DNA of 64,000 nucleotides from Candidatus Lernaella stagnicola (GCA_030765525.1 JAVCCK010000038.1:1-64000); one strand, 5' to 3'; shown: positions 35,396 to 45,121, numbered from the stretch's first letter. Notes: generated by a model from the letters alone, not told the origin. Program-made: numbers and translations.

Positions 35396-37006
35396 ATGGA
35401 ACAAGACAAAACCACCATCGCGCTACTCACGAACGACGAAATATTGCGTCAGCGGTTTTCCCGCGCGCTTAACGACTTCGCATGGTGTGAGGGCGTCGAC
35501 GGTGCGCTTCTGCTCGTGATCGACGGCATCGACGAAATCCTTTTCAAAACCTTTTACGATACGCCGCCGGTTATCGTATTGTCCGCCACCGACGATTTTC
35601 AGGCCGCGCGTGCGTGGTTTCGCGCCGGCGCCGCTGACGTGTTGCCGCGCACCAGTTCCCCCGAGGATCTGGCCACGTCGATTCGCGCCGTATTGAAGCA
35701 ATCCCGCGCCTCGCGGCACTCCGAAGTGCTGGCGGGCGATCTTTTTTACTTGCGCGATTTATCGGAGGCCGCATCCGAAGGCGCCGAACTGACGTTCATC
35801 TTCGACCGCATCGTCGATGTGGTCTCCGAATCCCTGGGAGTCGATCTGGTCAGCCTCATGCTGCTGGAGGAGGACGAGGAGCACGAGCGCCAGGTGTTGA
35901 CGATCAAGGCCGCGCGCGGTCTGGAAGATAGCGTGCGCCGCGATACGAAGGTCGCGGTGGGCGAAGCGATCAGCGGTAAAGTAATCGCCTCGGGGCAACC
36001 GCTGTTGATCACCGATGTGGAAACCGCCGGCCTGGGCGTCGCCGCCAACCGGCCTCGCTACGCCAACAAGAGCCTGCTTTCGGTGCCCATCAAAGCACGC
36101 AACCAAACGATCGGCGTGCTTAACGTCAACAACAAAACGAACGGCACGGGTTTCGACCAAAGCGACCTCGCGCTGCTCACGACGCTGTGCAACCAGGCGG
36201 GGCTCGCCATCGACAATGCCAGCCTCTTCGAACAACTGTTGCGGCACGCCGATGAATTGGCCGGTTTGAACGAGCAACTCAAACGCATCAGCCAGGCGAA
36301 AAGCGAGTTGATCGTCAACCTTTCCCACGAACTCAAAACGCCCCTCACCGCGATCCAGGGTTATGTCGACCTGTTGCGCTGCGGCATGATTGACCCCGGA
36401 AAAGTATCGGCGGTTCTCGAAAAAGTACACGAACGCGGCCGGCATCTTTCACGCCTGGCCGAACGCCTCGTTTCGTATTTTGCGCTCGATTCGGGCCTGG
36501 CGAAATTCTATAAGCGGCCGTTCAAATTCGACGTCTTCGCCTGGAAGTGCATCGACGAAATCCGCGGGCGCGCCAAAGTAAAACAAGTGACCATGGAGAT
36601 CGACGCGCCCTCGATGCGGCATGCGGTCGTGGGCGACGAGCAACACTATCGCGAACTGCTGCTGGCGCTGCTGGACAACGCCGTGAAGTTCAACCACAAA
36701 GGCGGCAAGGTCCGCCTCTACGGGAAGCTGGTCGGTGATGGGCGCCCCACCCATTTGGAAGTTTTCGTTGCCGATTCCGGACCCGGCATTTCCGAGCATC
36801 TGCGCGAGTTCATCTTTGAAGACTTTTGCCAAACCGACGACATCATGACCACCAAACCCGACGGCCTCGGCTTGGGGCTGGCCATCGCGAAAGCCGTCAC
36901 CAAGGGCCACGACTGCGACCTGCATCTGCAGGAAACCGGCCCCGACGGCACGACCTTCTCCTTCACGATAGACATGCACTACGACATGGAAGAAATCACC
37001 AACTAA
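35396..37006 (+). CDS. GAF-domain sensor histidine kinase with receiver-like N-terminus
   Basis: The 536-residue cytoplasmic kinase has a receiver-like domain at ~5-103, a GAF domain at ~130-280, a HisKA H-box at H311 (NLSHELKTPLTAIQG), and an ATPase domain with N box LLDNAVKFN, G1 VADSGPGIS and G2 DGLGLGLAIAK. In the receiver the acidic pair is reduced (TND), a possible phospho-Asp is D43, and the invariant Lys is Arg85. It has no membrane segments, so it senses a cytoplasmic signal or a partner. No cognate response regulator is adjacent. It lies 3 bp after secA and is probably cotranscribed. Confidence 0.9.
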   Translation: MEQDKTTIALLTNDEILRQRFSRALNDFAWCEGVDGALLLVIDGIDEILFKTFYDTPPVIVLSATDDFQAARAWFRAGAADVLPRTSSPEDLATSIRAVLKQSRASRHSEVLAGDLFYLRDLSEAASEGAELTFIFDRIVDVVSESLGVDLVSLMLLEEDEEHERQVLTIKAARGLEDSVRRDTKVAVGEAISGKVIASGQPLLITDVETAGLGVAANRPRYANKSLLSVPIKARNQTIGVLNVNNKTNGTGFDQSDLALLTTLCNQAGLAIDNASLFEQLLRHADELAGLNEQLKRISQAKSELIVNLSHELKTPLTAIQGYVDLLRCGMIDPGKVSAVLEKVHERGRHLSRLAERLVSYFALDSGLAKFYKRPFKFDVFAWKCIDEIRGRAKVKQVTMEIDAPSMRHAVVGDEQHYRELLLALLDNAVKFNHKGGKVRLYGKLVGDGRPTHLEVFVADSGPGISEHLREFIFEDFCQTDDIMTTKPDGLGLGLAIAKAVTKGHDCDLHLQETGPDGTTFSFTIDMHYDMEEITN

Positions 37007-37016
37007 GCGCGGCGGG

Positions 37017-38156
37017 TTAGATTCCGGTGGTTGCGTATACGACCAATCCGGCATCCTGATCCAGATACGCCAGGTGCGGTTGTCCGTCCGCATCCACGAC
37101 CAGCTCCAACGCGACGATGTTCGCGGGCTCTTCGTCAACCACAACGGTCGTCCACTCTTCACCGGCCAACACACCGTAGCGAACCAAACCCGCATCCTTG
37201 TCGACGAACGCCAGGTGCACGCGATCTTGCGCGTCGATGGCGATATCGGAGGGGCCGGCGTTCTCACCGCCCGGCACGCGTATCCTGCGTCCTTGCTGAC
37301 CGTCGTCGTAGGCCAGGATCAAATGGGTTTCGTCGTCGATCGTTTCGGAAAATGCGACGTACGAGCGGTCCGCCGAATTCAAGGCCAGCGAGGTGTCGAC
37401 GGCGCTGCAGGGCGACGCCAACCATTGGACCTGCCATTTAGCGCCGCGGCGCTCCACATGACGCAGCGGTCCGAAGTTGTCGAAGCAGCCCATTTCATAG
37501 GTGTAGTGCGGCTCCCCGGCCGAATCGACCGCCAGCGTCGTGTTCCGGCCGCCGGAGTAAAGGTCGATTAACCGGAATTGCACGGGCAGCCAAACCGCGA
37601 AGGGGCCGCGTTTGAGCACAAACGTCGCGGCGGAGAATTGGTAGGTCACGAAACGGCCGATCGCGTAGACCTCTCCGTTCGGTCCCATCGCCATGTCGGT
37701 GAACTCCATCGCCCAGTACGACATCGCTAATTCGGATTTCCACTCATCGCCCGCGTCCCAGAGGTGCCAAAGCTGGGAGTATCCGATGGAATCACCGGAG
37801 TCGATCAAGTGCGCGTGCAGACGACTCGTTTGGTCGTAAAACACGCCGAGTTCGTAGGCCCACGGGCTGATATCGATCGTGTCGTGCCGCCACTCCGCAC
37901 TCGCAAGCCGCGAAATGTGAGACTGCGTCGGCGTGCCGTATTCCACATAGGCCACGGCCACTTCGCGATTGGGCGCGACCGCCAGCGATATTGCGTCCTG
38001 TAGGTCCTCACTTTCGAAAATGACCTCGGTGCGCCACTCTTGGTAGCCACTCGACGAGTTGTCCGAGCGGCCGTCCGCCGCGGTCAACGAAAGAAGAATC
38101 AAAATGCCGGAAAAAAGCAGAAGGAAAGGCGCACGCAAGCGTTGCGAAATGGTCAC
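37017..38156 (-). CDS. Secreted beta-propeller-like protein
   Basis: This 379-residue protein has a signal peptide and internal repeats of about 50 residues. The unit is a strand with a DAQDRVHLAFVDKDAGLVRYG-type pattern, e.g. VVDADGQPHLAYLDQDAGLV, as in bacterial six- or seven-bladed propeller proteins. No catalytic signature is visible. The start is a GTG with AAGGAAG at good spacing. It converges on the kinase gene. The role is unknown; surface or periplasmic binding is plausible. Confidence 0.72.
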   Translation of the reverse strand: MTISQRLRAPFLLLFSGILILLSLTAADGRSDNSSSGYQEWRTEVIFESEDLQDAISLAVAPNREVAVAYVEYGTPTQSHISRLASAEWRHDTIDISPWAYELGVFYDQTSRLHAHLIDSGDSIGYSQLWHLWDAGDEWKSELAMSYWAMEFTDMAMGPNGEVYAIGRFVTYQFSAATFVLKRGPFAVWLPVQFRLIDLYSGGRNTTLAVDSAGEPHYTYEMGCFDNFGPLRHVERRGAKWQVQWLASPCSAVDTSLALNSADRSYVAFSETIDDETHLILAYDDGQQGRRIRVPGGENAGPSDIAIDAQDRVHLAFVDKDAGLVRYGVLAGEEWTTVVVDEEPANIVALELVVDADGQPHLAYLDQDAGLVVYATTGI

Positions 38157-38249
38157 CGTCGCTTCCTTTCTTGCCCCTATGCCTAAGACGTATTCTACGC
38201 AACGCGAATTGTCAAGGATTGGATAGCTCTGCTACCGGCACCATGCCCC

Positions 38250-38660
38250 TCATCCTCCCGGAGCGAGGATCGTGAAGGGCCACCACGGCAGGTTACGCAA
38301 GATGCCGTAGATTAAAACCACGATCAGTCCGACCTTGATCCACTTGTCTTTCAACACGATCGGCGCCGCGGTGGGATCGACGAATAGACGCCACGCCGCG
38401 CGTCCGCCCCAGATAACCGCAAAAGGCAGAAACAGCATCAGCAACGGATTCTGCAACAAGCCTTCTAAAAATCGCCCGTGCATCACGTCGTGGATGCCGC
38501 GCGTCACTCCGCAGCCGGGGCACCAAAGGCCGGTCAAGTAGTGAAACGGGCAAGGCGGGTAAGCGCCGGGTACGTGGGGGTTCCGGAAGTACAAAAGCAC
38601 CGCCGCCCCGAGCCCGGCTACGAGCCCCAAGGCGGCGACAAGATAACGCTTTTTTTCCAC
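38250..38660 (-). CDS. DUF2752 domain membrane protein
   Basis: This 136-residue protein has three hydrophobic segments and the DUF2752 core HYLTGLWCPGCGVTRG, with its paired Cys and CGxTR turn. The function of the family is unknown. The gene starts with a GTG 10 bp after the CD225-like gene, so the two are cotranscribed. This pairing is often seen, though its meaning is not established. Confidence 0.85.
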   Translation of the reverse strand: MEKKRYLVAALGLVAGLGAAVLLYFRNPHVPGAYPPCPFHYLTGLWCPGCGVTRGIHDVMHGRFLEGLLQNPLLMLFLPFAVIWGGRAAWRLFVDPTAAPIVLKDKWIKVGLIVVLIYGILRNLPWWPFTILAPGG

Positions 38661-38670
38661 TGGTTTCGTT

Positions 38671-38985
38671 CTAGAAATTGAGGCCTTCCATCATCGCCGC
38701 GAAGCCGATCAGGCCCACGTAGAGCAGCCAGAAAACCAACCCCGAACCGAAAGACACCCAGCACCACATTTTGCCCTTGCGCGCCGATTCCAGCGCGCCG
38801 GCGTTGTTGCCGGATTCCTTCTGGCCGTTGGCTTTGGCGGTGAAGTACACCGCCGGCAAACCGAAAGGCATGCAACAGAACAACGTAGTCAAAATAGCGA
38901 ACGGCACGTGTTCGGTGGGTTGTCCGTAGTACTGTGCGGGCGGCGGTTGCGGCGGCTGCGGTGGTTGATAATTTTCGTTCGACAA
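38671..38985 (-). CDS. CD225/dispanin-family small membrane protein
   Basis: The 104-residue protein has a Pro/Gln-rich cytoplasmic head followed by two membrane helices. The CD225 core is PFAILTTLFCCMPFGLPAVY, then a basic turn (SARKGKMWCW). The start is a TTG, since AGGAG lies 7 nt upstream and no ATG precedes the helices. It is the first gene of a pair with the DUF2752 protein. Confidence 0.82.
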   Translation of the reverse strand: MSNENYQPPQPPQPPPAQYYGQPTEHVPFAILTTLFCCMPFGLPAVYFTAKANGQKESGNNAGALESARKGKMWCWVSFGSGLVFWLLYVGLIGFAAMMEGLNF

Positions 38986-39071
38986 ATCGTACTCCTTTAC
39001 CGATTGCAGACTATGGGGTGTGTTTTTCCGACCATTCTACACGGCAAGAGATTTGTCAACGCGGAGGGTCG

Positions 39072-39485
39072 TTACTGCGTCGTGGGCCATCCTTTCGCAA
39101 ACCAAGTCGCGTAGCCGGTTTGGAGAATCCGTATGTTCTCGAAACCCATTTTTTTCATCAGCCGATACGCGAAGCCGCTGCGATTTTGCGTGCGGCAATA
39201 GAGGACGTAGCGCTTGTCGCGGTCGAGCTGGTCGATGCGGTCCGGAAACTCCATCGAAAGCAGGTTGATGTTGACCGCGTCGGGAAGGTGCCCCGCGGCG
39301 AACTCGGTCGGCGTGCGGACATCCAACAATACGACGTTGCGGGGAACGGTGTCGTTTTCCAGCCAATCGACTACGGTGTTTTCGTCGATGTAGGCCTCGC
39401 CGTCGCTTCCGGTTGCCGACCCAAACGACGGCGTCAAGAGTAACGACGCGGCAATCAATGTGAAAACAGCACTGCGGTAAGTCAT
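39072..39485 (-). CDS. Periplasmic rhodanese-like protein
   Basis: The 137-residue protein has a signal peptide and one rhodanese domain. The phosphate-loop Cys is in VLYCRTQNRSG (CRxxxRS), and the LLDVRTPTEFAAGHLPDAVN block is canonical. It is a probable sulfurtransferase or persulfide carrier in the periplasm. The ATG follows GGGGAGAT. It is monocistronic. Confidence 0.9.
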   Translation of the reverse strand: MTYRSAVFTLIAASLLLTPSFGSATGSDGEAYIDENTVVDWLENDTVPRNVVLLDVRTPTEFAAGHLPDAVNINLLSMEFPDRIDQLDRDKRYVLYCRTQNRSGFAYRLMKKMGFENIRILQTGYATWFAKGWPTTQ

Positions 39486-39551
39486 CTTTTATCTCCCCCT
39501 TTTTGCCTTCCCCAACCTAACCACGGCCGGGCGACGGTCAATTCGAACGTC

Positions 39552-39580
39552 TTGCACCACGCACTCTTTTCCCTTATGTT
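39552..39580 (+). promoter_or_regulatory. Candidate adk promoter
   Basis: TTGCAC (39552-39557), 17 nt and TATGTT (39575-39580) lie about 40 bp upstream of the adk start codon. Confidence 0.45.
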
Positions 39581-39621
39581 TGCGCCGCTTTGCATCGACA
39601 CAAACACCTCGGAGGTTTCTC

Positions 39622-40269
39622 ATGTACTTGATCCTTTTGGGCGCTCCGGGCGCCGGTAAAGGCACCGTCGCGAAAAAACTGCTCACCGCCGTCGACGCCG
39701 CGCACATCAGCACCGGCGACATCCTGCGCGGCAACGTCGCCGCCGGGACCGAATTGGGCCGACAGGCTAAATCTTTCATGGACACCGGCGGGCTCGTGCC
39801 CGACGAACTGATCCTGGACATGATGAAAGAACGCCTGGCTGAAGACGACGCCCAGAAGGGCTTCATCCTCGACGGCTTCCCGCGCACCGTGCCCCAGGCC
39901 GAGGGCCTCGGCGCCATCCTCGAGGAATTGGACATCGAGCTGACCGGCGTGATCAACATCGAAGTGCCCGAGCAAGTCATCCTCGAGCGCATCCTCTCCC
40001 GCCGTACCTGCAGCAACACCGATTGCCAAGCGATCTACAACGTGAAGTTCAAACCGCCGAAGCAGGAAGACGTCTGCGACCTGTGCGGCGGCAAACTCAT
40101 CGTGCGCGAAGATGAAACCGAGCAGGTCGTCAAACAGCGCCTGGACGTCTACGACAAAAACACGTCCCCGCTGATCGCCTACTACGAAGCCAAGGGCCAC
40201 CTGCACCGCTTCCCCGGCGAGTCCAGCGACGTGATCTTCGACGGCGTGATGGAACTGCTCAAGGGGTAG
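39622..40269 (+). CDS. adk: Adenylate kinase (long, zinc-lid form)
   Basis: This 215-residue enzyme interconverts ATP, ADP and AMP. The P-loop is GAPGAGKGTVAK, with AMP-site motifs STGDILRG and DGFPRTVPQA. The LID carries four Cys (CSNTDC and CDLC). The first pair is spaced by four residues rather than the usual two, so the zinc knuckle is slightly unusual. The ATG at 39622 follows GGAGG by 6 nt, which excludes a longer in-frame start. An intrinsic terminator follows. Confidence 0.97.
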   Translation: MYLILLGAPGAGKGTVAKKLLTAVDAAHISTGDILRGNVAAGTELGRQAKSFMDTGGLVPDELILDMMKERLAEDDAQKGFILDGFPRTVPQAEGLGAILEELDIELTGVINIEVPEQVILERILSRRTCSNTDCQAIYNVKFKPPKQEDVCDLCGGKLIVREDETEQVVKQRLDVYDKNTSPLIAYYEAKGHLHRFPGESSDVIFDGVMELLKG

Positions 40270-40294
40270 TCCGCTCGTTCATTAGAAGCTGCGA

Positions 40295-40322
40295 CGGCTC
40301 GGCGATTGCCGGGCCGTTTTTT
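40295..40322 (+). terminator. Intrinsic terminator of adk
   Basis: CGGCTCGGC (40295-40303) pairs with GCCGGGCCG (40308-40316) through one wobble around a 4-nt loop, followed by six T. The T run overlaps the stop codon of the convergent gene. Confidence 0.85.
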
Positions 40323-42087
40323 ATGCGCGACCGACGCCCGGGGCCGCCGACGCGCGGGCCCGCCGCCACGTCCAGCCAAGCCAGGCAAGTACAGCAAGCC
40401 ACGACAGCGCCGAAACCAGCAGGCCGATCCGCCACCAAAGCGGACGGTAGGTGAACTCGACCCGAAACGGCCCCGCCGGCACTTCGGCCGAAATCAGGCC
40501 CTGGTACGATTCGGCCGGCGCGCGCCAGCCGGGCGCATAGTTCTGGTTGATCACCACCCGTGTGGGTTCGGCGGCCAAGCCGCTCACTTCCCAGCCATCA
40601 CCCTGCCACGCCAGCGAAAACATCTGCCCCGCCCCCGCCAAGTAGGCCTCGCCGCGGTAATCCGGATTGGCCCGGCGTGTGTTGTTATCTTGAATCCAAA
40701 ACGCGGGGGAAGCGTGCTCGGGCAGCAGAATATCGCCGTCCCAATCGATTGTGCCCTCGTTTTGCAGCATCAAGCGATAGAGATTCGCCGCCTCCGGCCT
40801 GGCCCCACCCCGCGGTGCGCCGGCAAACGCGGCCACCTGCCGGAAGTGCGGCGCGGGTTCGCCCACGTCGAGGGGTTTGGTGAACGAGCGGTCCAGCAAT
40901 TGCATGTGCGCCCACATCATCGGCGCCAGCGGAACGAGCACCACGGCCAGCACCGCCCAGCGCAGGCGTACCGGTGCGCGTTCGGCGGCATGATGCACCG
41001 CGCCGGCCGCCAGCAGAACCAGCACGAAGGCCACGAAGAAATTCGTGTATTTCATCGGCCAGTGCATCGCGTCGAACACGGGCAGGCGGTGCAGCAGGGC
41101 GAACACGTCCAGCGGCGCGTTGGGTCCGAGGCCGATCCACACCAGCACGGCGGTCGGCACGAGCAGCGGCCACAAGCGACGGAACTCGACGACGGCGCCC
41201 ACAACCGCCAACCCGAACAACCACGGCCCGACGCCGATGTTTTTGTAATACACATCCGCCTCGGTCACGGTAAAGCGGAGCCACTGATACAAGCCGGTGT
41301 AGAAGTGGTCGAGCGGCATATACAATTCGTAGGGCACCGAACGCGGGTTGAATTGCAGCAGGTGCAGCAATCCCGCCACCTTGAAGGCCCCCAGCAGAGC
41401 CGTCAGCGCCGCCAGCGCGACGACCAGCCCGACGCGCCGCAGTCGCTTTTCGGCCGCGTCTTCCGCCACCGCCCAAAGCAGCAAAAAGAGGAAAAAGAGC
41501 GGCAAACCCTGGGCGATTTGCTGCAACACGACGACCATGACCGCCGCGGCGGCGACGATCCAACGCCGGTCGGTCACCGCCTTCCACGTGAAGTAAAACG
41601 CCCACGGGAACAGGTAGTAGCCGAAGTGCATCGGCCAGCCGTAGTGCACCCGCCACGCCATCCACCCCGCCGCAAGCAGGCCGACCGCCGCCGTCGCCGC
41701 GCCCTCCGGCCGCAACCGAAGCGTCCGCCGCGCCACCAGGTAAATGCCGAGCGCCCCCAACCACAGCACGAGGACCAGTTGGATTTTCATCCCCACGACT
41801 TCGCCGAAAACCAGCGAGGGCAAAAAGAGCGGGCTGAAGCCGTTGAATTCCGGATGTGCCGCCAGCGGGTAACCGCCGCCGAAATACGAGCCCCACAACG
41901 GCAACGAAGCATGCTCGAGTAGGTTCGCCCGCGCGTAGTGTTCGAAAGCGGCGATTTTCAGCCAGTCGAAATCTTTGAGCGGCTCGGCGGACTCGACGGC
42001 ATCAAGCGGCGTGAATACCGGCCCGGCATAAACGACGGCCAGGATCAATAAAAGCACGCTGACGATGGTGAGTTCATGGCGGATCAC
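40321..42087 (-). CDS. YfhO-like polytopic membrane protein
   Basis: The protein has ~588 residues and about 11-12 membrane helices. A long periplasmic loop follows the first helix (LPLWGSYFGGGYPLAAHPEF), and a soluble C-terminal segment ends in a last helix before a basic tail. The early loop and the late NQNYAPGWRA motif match the YfhO family, which is linked to GT-C-type glycosylation of teichoic or other envelope polymers in some bacteria. It is shorter than most members. The start is uncertain: I use a GTG (42087) at the first helix; a TTG 36 bases upstream is also open. Neither has a Shine-Dalgarno. Confidence 0.75.
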   Translation of the reverse strand: MIRHELTIVSVLLLILAVVYAGPVFTPLDAVESAEPLKDFDWLKIAAFEHYARANLLEHASLPLWGSYFGGGYPLAAHPEFNGFSPLFLPSLVFGEVVGMKIQLVLVLWLGALGIYLVARRTLRLRPEGAATAAVGLLAAGWMAWRVHYGWPMHFGYYLFPWAFYFTWKAVTDRRWIVAAAAVMVVVLQQIAQGLPLFFLFLLLWAVAEDAAEKRLRRVGLVVALAALTALLGAFKVAGLLHLLQFNPRSVPYELYMPLDHFYTGLYQWLRFTVTEADVYYKNIGVGPWLFGLAVVGAVVEFRRLWPLLVPTAVLVWIGLGPNAPLDVFALLHRLPVFDAMHWPMKYTNFFVAFVLVLLAAGAVHHAAERAPVRLRWAVLAVVLVPLAPMMWAHMQLLDRSFTKPLDVGEPAPHFRQVAAFAGAPRGGARPEAANLYRLMLQNEGTIDWDGDILLPEHASPAFWIQDNNTRRANPDYRGEAYLAGAGQMFSLAWQGDGWEVSGLAAEPTRVVINQNYAPGWRAPAESYQGLISAEVPAGPFRVEFTYRPLWWRIGLLVSALSWLAVLAWLGWTWRRARASAAPGVGRA

Positions 42088-42177
42088 GCCGGTAGTGTAA
42101 ACCAGAGCGCCCGCCGCGGCCAACTCGAAGTGGCGGTATCTTCGCGCTTTCTATGAAAGCATCGACGACTGCAAGGA

Positions 42178-43323
42178 CTACTCGAAAACCGGCAGGGACT
42201 CGCCACTCTCCAGCGCTGCATGAACGGCGGCCACGCGGTCCCCGTACGCCTGCCAGGGGAATTGCTCGACGCGCCCACGCGCCCGGTGGCCCATGGTGGC
42301 GGCGCGGTCCGGATTCGCCTGCAATTCGGTGAGGGCCGCAGCCAAGCCGTCGGCATCGTAAGCGTCGACGAAAAGCGCTTCCTCTCCGGGTCGTGCGACA
42401 CTACCGGCGGCCGGCGTGACGATCAGCGGCAGACCCGCGGCCATCGCCTCGTAGGTGACCAGCGCACTGCCCTCCTCCAACGAGGGGAACACAAAAACCG
42501 ACGCGCGCCGCATCAGTTCGGGCACGTCGCGGCGAAAACCCAACCAGCGGATGTCGGGCCGGTCGCGCCACGGCACCAGATGCGGACGAATGGCCTCTTC
42601 TTCGCCACCGGCCAACCACAGTTCACCGTCCAGGCCGGCGCGATCCCACGCATCGAGCAGCGTCGGCACGCCTTTACGCACGCCGATTTGCCCGACGAAA
42701 AGCGCGACGAAGCGCTCCGGCGGTTCCCGGCGCGGCGTGATCTTGGTGAAATCGACGCCGAAGGGGCAACGCACGACTTTGCGCAACTCAAAACCGTGCG
42801 CGGCGAAACTCTCGTAGCTGTTCGGGCTGGGCGTCAGGACCACGTCGGCCAGTTCGTACTCTTCCCGGCACCGCTCGATGGTTTCGCGGTAGGTCGGCGA
42901 ATAGTGGATACCGAATCGCGCGTAAGCGTCGACCAAGATATCGGTTTGGGTGAGAATGTGCGTGCTGGCGCGGTCGATCACGAGCTTTTGCCCCGCCGCC
43001 TTGGCTTGCCGCGCCGTGCCGGTCGCCTGGCTGTTCCACAGATGCACGACTGAGGAATCCCCGCGTAGCGCCCGGCGGCAAGCGAGGTCGAAGCGTCGAT
43101 TTTTCAACCAATAAAACGCTTTATCACCCAAGGGGAACAACGCGCGGCGCGGCAGGAAGCGAACGTCGGTAATACGCTCCTCGGGGATATCGCAAGGCCG
43201 GTGACCCAGCGCGACCAGGCGTTGCAGTCGCCCGGCGCGTTCGAGCCCGGCCACGGCGTGGTAGGCGGTGTTGCCGATACCGCCCCCGGCCAGCAACGAG
43301 GCGATAGCATAGAAGGATTTCAT
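42178..43323 (-). CDS. Glycosyltransferase family 4 protein
   Basis: This 381-residue GT-B enzyme has an N-terminal GGGIGNTAYHAV loop and a C-terminal donor domain with FVGQIGVRKGVPTLLDAW, LGFRRDVPELMRRASVFVFP and the E-x7-E motif in FPSLEEGSALVTYEAMAAGLP. These are hallmarks of retaining GT4 transferases. The acceptor is unknown. It is divergent from the GT39 gene, so the pair may act on the same glycan. GAGGG precedes the ATG. Confidence 0.92.
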   Translation of the reverse strand: MKSFYAIASLLAGGGIGNTAYHAVAGLERAGRLQRLVALGHRPCDIPEERITDVRFLPRRALFPLGDKAFYWLKNRRFDLACRRALRGDSSVVHLWNSQATGTARQAKAAGQKLVIDRASTHILTQTDILVDAYARFGIHYSPTYRETIERCREEYELADVVLTPSPNSYESFAAHGFELRKVVRCPFGVDFTKITPRREPPERFVALFVGQIGVRKGVPTLLDAWDRAGLDGELWLAGGEEEAIRPHLVPWRDRPDIRWLGFRRDVPELMRRASVFVFPSLEEGSALVTYEAMAAGLPLIVTPAAGSVARPGEEALFVDAYDADGLAAALTELQANPDRAATMGHRARGRVEQFPWQAYGDRVAAVHAALESGESLPVFE

Positions 43324-43409
43324 GGCCCTCTTTGTACCGCACGGCGAGCCGCGACGGTAGCCTCGCGGTGTTGAAGCGTCGCGGCGGCTGTGCCATTGTT
43401 TCGGGGATC

Positions 43410-45119
43410 ATGTCTCGCCAACCAACCGACGGTGTGCCCGCCACGCCCCCGCTGCTGCGCTCGATTGGGCTGATTGCCTTGGCGGTTTCCTTCGCCGTGC
43501 GCCTGTTTTACCTATTCATGGGTGAATTCAACGAAGACGAAATGAACACCCTGCAGATGGCGTGGCAGTTCGCAAACGGTGTGGTGCCTTACCTGGACAC
43601 CGCCGGTTTCAGGCCGCCGTGGTCCTTTTTCATTTTGCGACCGCTGTTCGCGTTCTTTGACCGTCCGACGCACATCATTTGGGCGGCGCGGGCGATGCAG
43701 CTCGCTCTCTCGGCGGCGGGGCTGGGTTTCTATTTCCTTTTCGTCGACCGCTTGGCGGGCCGTCGCGCTGCTTGGTGGTCGTTGATTGCCGTGTCCTGTT
43801 TCGATTTCTTCGTCGTTCGCACGACGCAGGTGCGCGCCGAACCGTTGTTGCTGCTTCTGCTGTTCGCCGCGCTGTACCTTTTTGCGCGCTGGCGGGCCGA
43901 TGCCGGTCGCTTGCCCGCGGTATTCTTCGCCGGGCTGCTGCTGGGCGCGGCCGTGGTCACGAAGTACTCCGCGCCCTTCGTCGCGTTGGCGCCGGGCGTG
44001 GTGCTTGTTATCGACGCCTTCACGCGCCGCGGTCGCCGTCGGGAGAGCCTCTTCGCCGCGTTGCTGCTCGCCGGGGGCGCCGTCGTGGCGATTGTAGGTA
44101 CGATGATGCTGGCGAGCGGCGGCCGTTGGTTCGCGGCGCTGAAACACATTTGGCTCATCGCGCACGGCTTGCGGATTACTGAAGGCCAACACGGCACGAA
44201 TTGGTTTGTGCTCAGCACCTTCATCACCAATCCCTTGTTCTGGATGTTGGCCGTCGTGGGCTTTGTGTACGGCCACGTTCGCCTGGCGGTACTTTGGCGA
44301 CGCCGTCAGCCGGCCTGGCCCGTGGGCCTGCTGTTGTTGCTCGGCTGGTTCAGCCTGGCGATGATCTTGGTCCGAAAGAGCCTGTTTCAGCAGGATTTGA
44401 TCCTGCCGGGACTGTTGCTGACGCCGCTTGCCGCGATGCTCCTGGTGCGGCGGATCCCTCTCCCACTAACTTCGCCACGCCGTCGTGGCGGCGCCGTGGC
44501 GATTCTCGTCGCCGTGATGCTGGTGGTTCCTCTCCTTGGAGGGGTCGCGTACGAGCGCTTCACGACGCAACGCACGATCGGGTATTACACAGAAGTCGTG
44601 GCGCATTTCTGGAACGCCAGAACGCCGCCGGCCAAGCGCGTGGCCGTCGACACGGAGCAGTTCCTGGCGTTTCTCGAGGGCGAGCACGACTGGATTCATT
44701 ACTACCCCGTTCGCTCGTTCCGGCAATCGCTCGCCCTGACCAAGCGCATTAGTGAACTGACCGACCCCGGTGAGTACGTGCTGAGCCAAGCCGGTCACGG
44801 CATCGTTCGACCGGAGCCCTTGCGCGTAATCAAGACTCAGGTGGTCGCCGATTTGTTGAAGTTCGACCCAAAAGGAAGCCACGCGTTGTGCCGCGCACTG
44901 CGGCCCTTCATGCCCGGCATGTGCGATCCCACGTTCACGCCCGGCCGCCGCGCTTTAACGGCGCTGGAACAGCACCCGCCAAGGCTTATCGTGTTCAGTT
45001 ACGCGGTGGCGGACCTAGTCGCCAAACAGCCGGAAACCCGCGCCTGGGTGGCCGAGAATTATCGCGTCTGGTTCGAGCCGGCGACGCTGACGTTCTTCGG
45101 CAAGCCGCGGGAACCTTAA
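43410..45119 (+). CDS. GT39/ArnT-like membrane glycosyltransferase
   Basis: The 569-residue protein has about 11 membrane helices. The first periplasmic loop holds FNEDEMNTLQMAW, the DE-type catalytic motif of GT-C (ArnT/PMT) transferases, and LDTAGFRPPWSFFI follows. Such enzymes transfer a sugar from an undecaprenyl-phosphate donor to a lipid or protein. I chose the ATG at 43410; the preceding in-frame stretch is polar and not conserved-looking. Its neighbour is a divergent GT4. Confidence 0.87.
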   Translation: MSRQPTDGVPATPPLLRSIGLIALAVSFAVRLFYLFMGEFNEDEMNTLQMAWQFANGVVPYLDTAGFRPPWSFFILRPLFAFFDRPTHIIWAARAMQLALSAAGLGFYFLFVDRLAGRRAAWWSLIAVSCFDFFVVRTTQVRAEPLLLLLLFAALYLFARWRADAGRLPAVFFAGLLLGAAVVTKYSAPFVALAPGVVLVIDAFTRRGRRRESLFAALLLAGGAVVAIVGTMMLASGGRWFAALKHIWLIAHGLRITEGQHGTNWFVLSTFITNPLFWMLAVVGFVYGHVRLAVLWRRRQPAWPVGLLLLLGWFSLAMILVRKSLFQQDLILPGLLLTPLAAMLLVRRIPLPLTSPRRRGGAVAILVAVMLVVPLLGGVAYERFTTQRTIGYYTEVVAHFWNARTPPAKRVAVDTEQFLAFLEGEHDWIHYYPVRSFRQSLALTKRISELTDPGEYVLSQAGHGIVRPEPLRVIKTQVVADLLKFDPKGSHALCRALRPFMPGMCDPTFTPGRRALTALEQHPPRLIVFSYAVADLVAKQPETRAWVAENYRVWFEPATLTFFGKPREP

Positions 45120-45121
45120 CG

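Noticed and set aside
40306-41922. 538-codon open frame antisense to the YfhO-like gene
   Set aside because: Arg/Pro/Gln-rich shadow of a hydrophobic membrane protein; it starts within the adk terminator.
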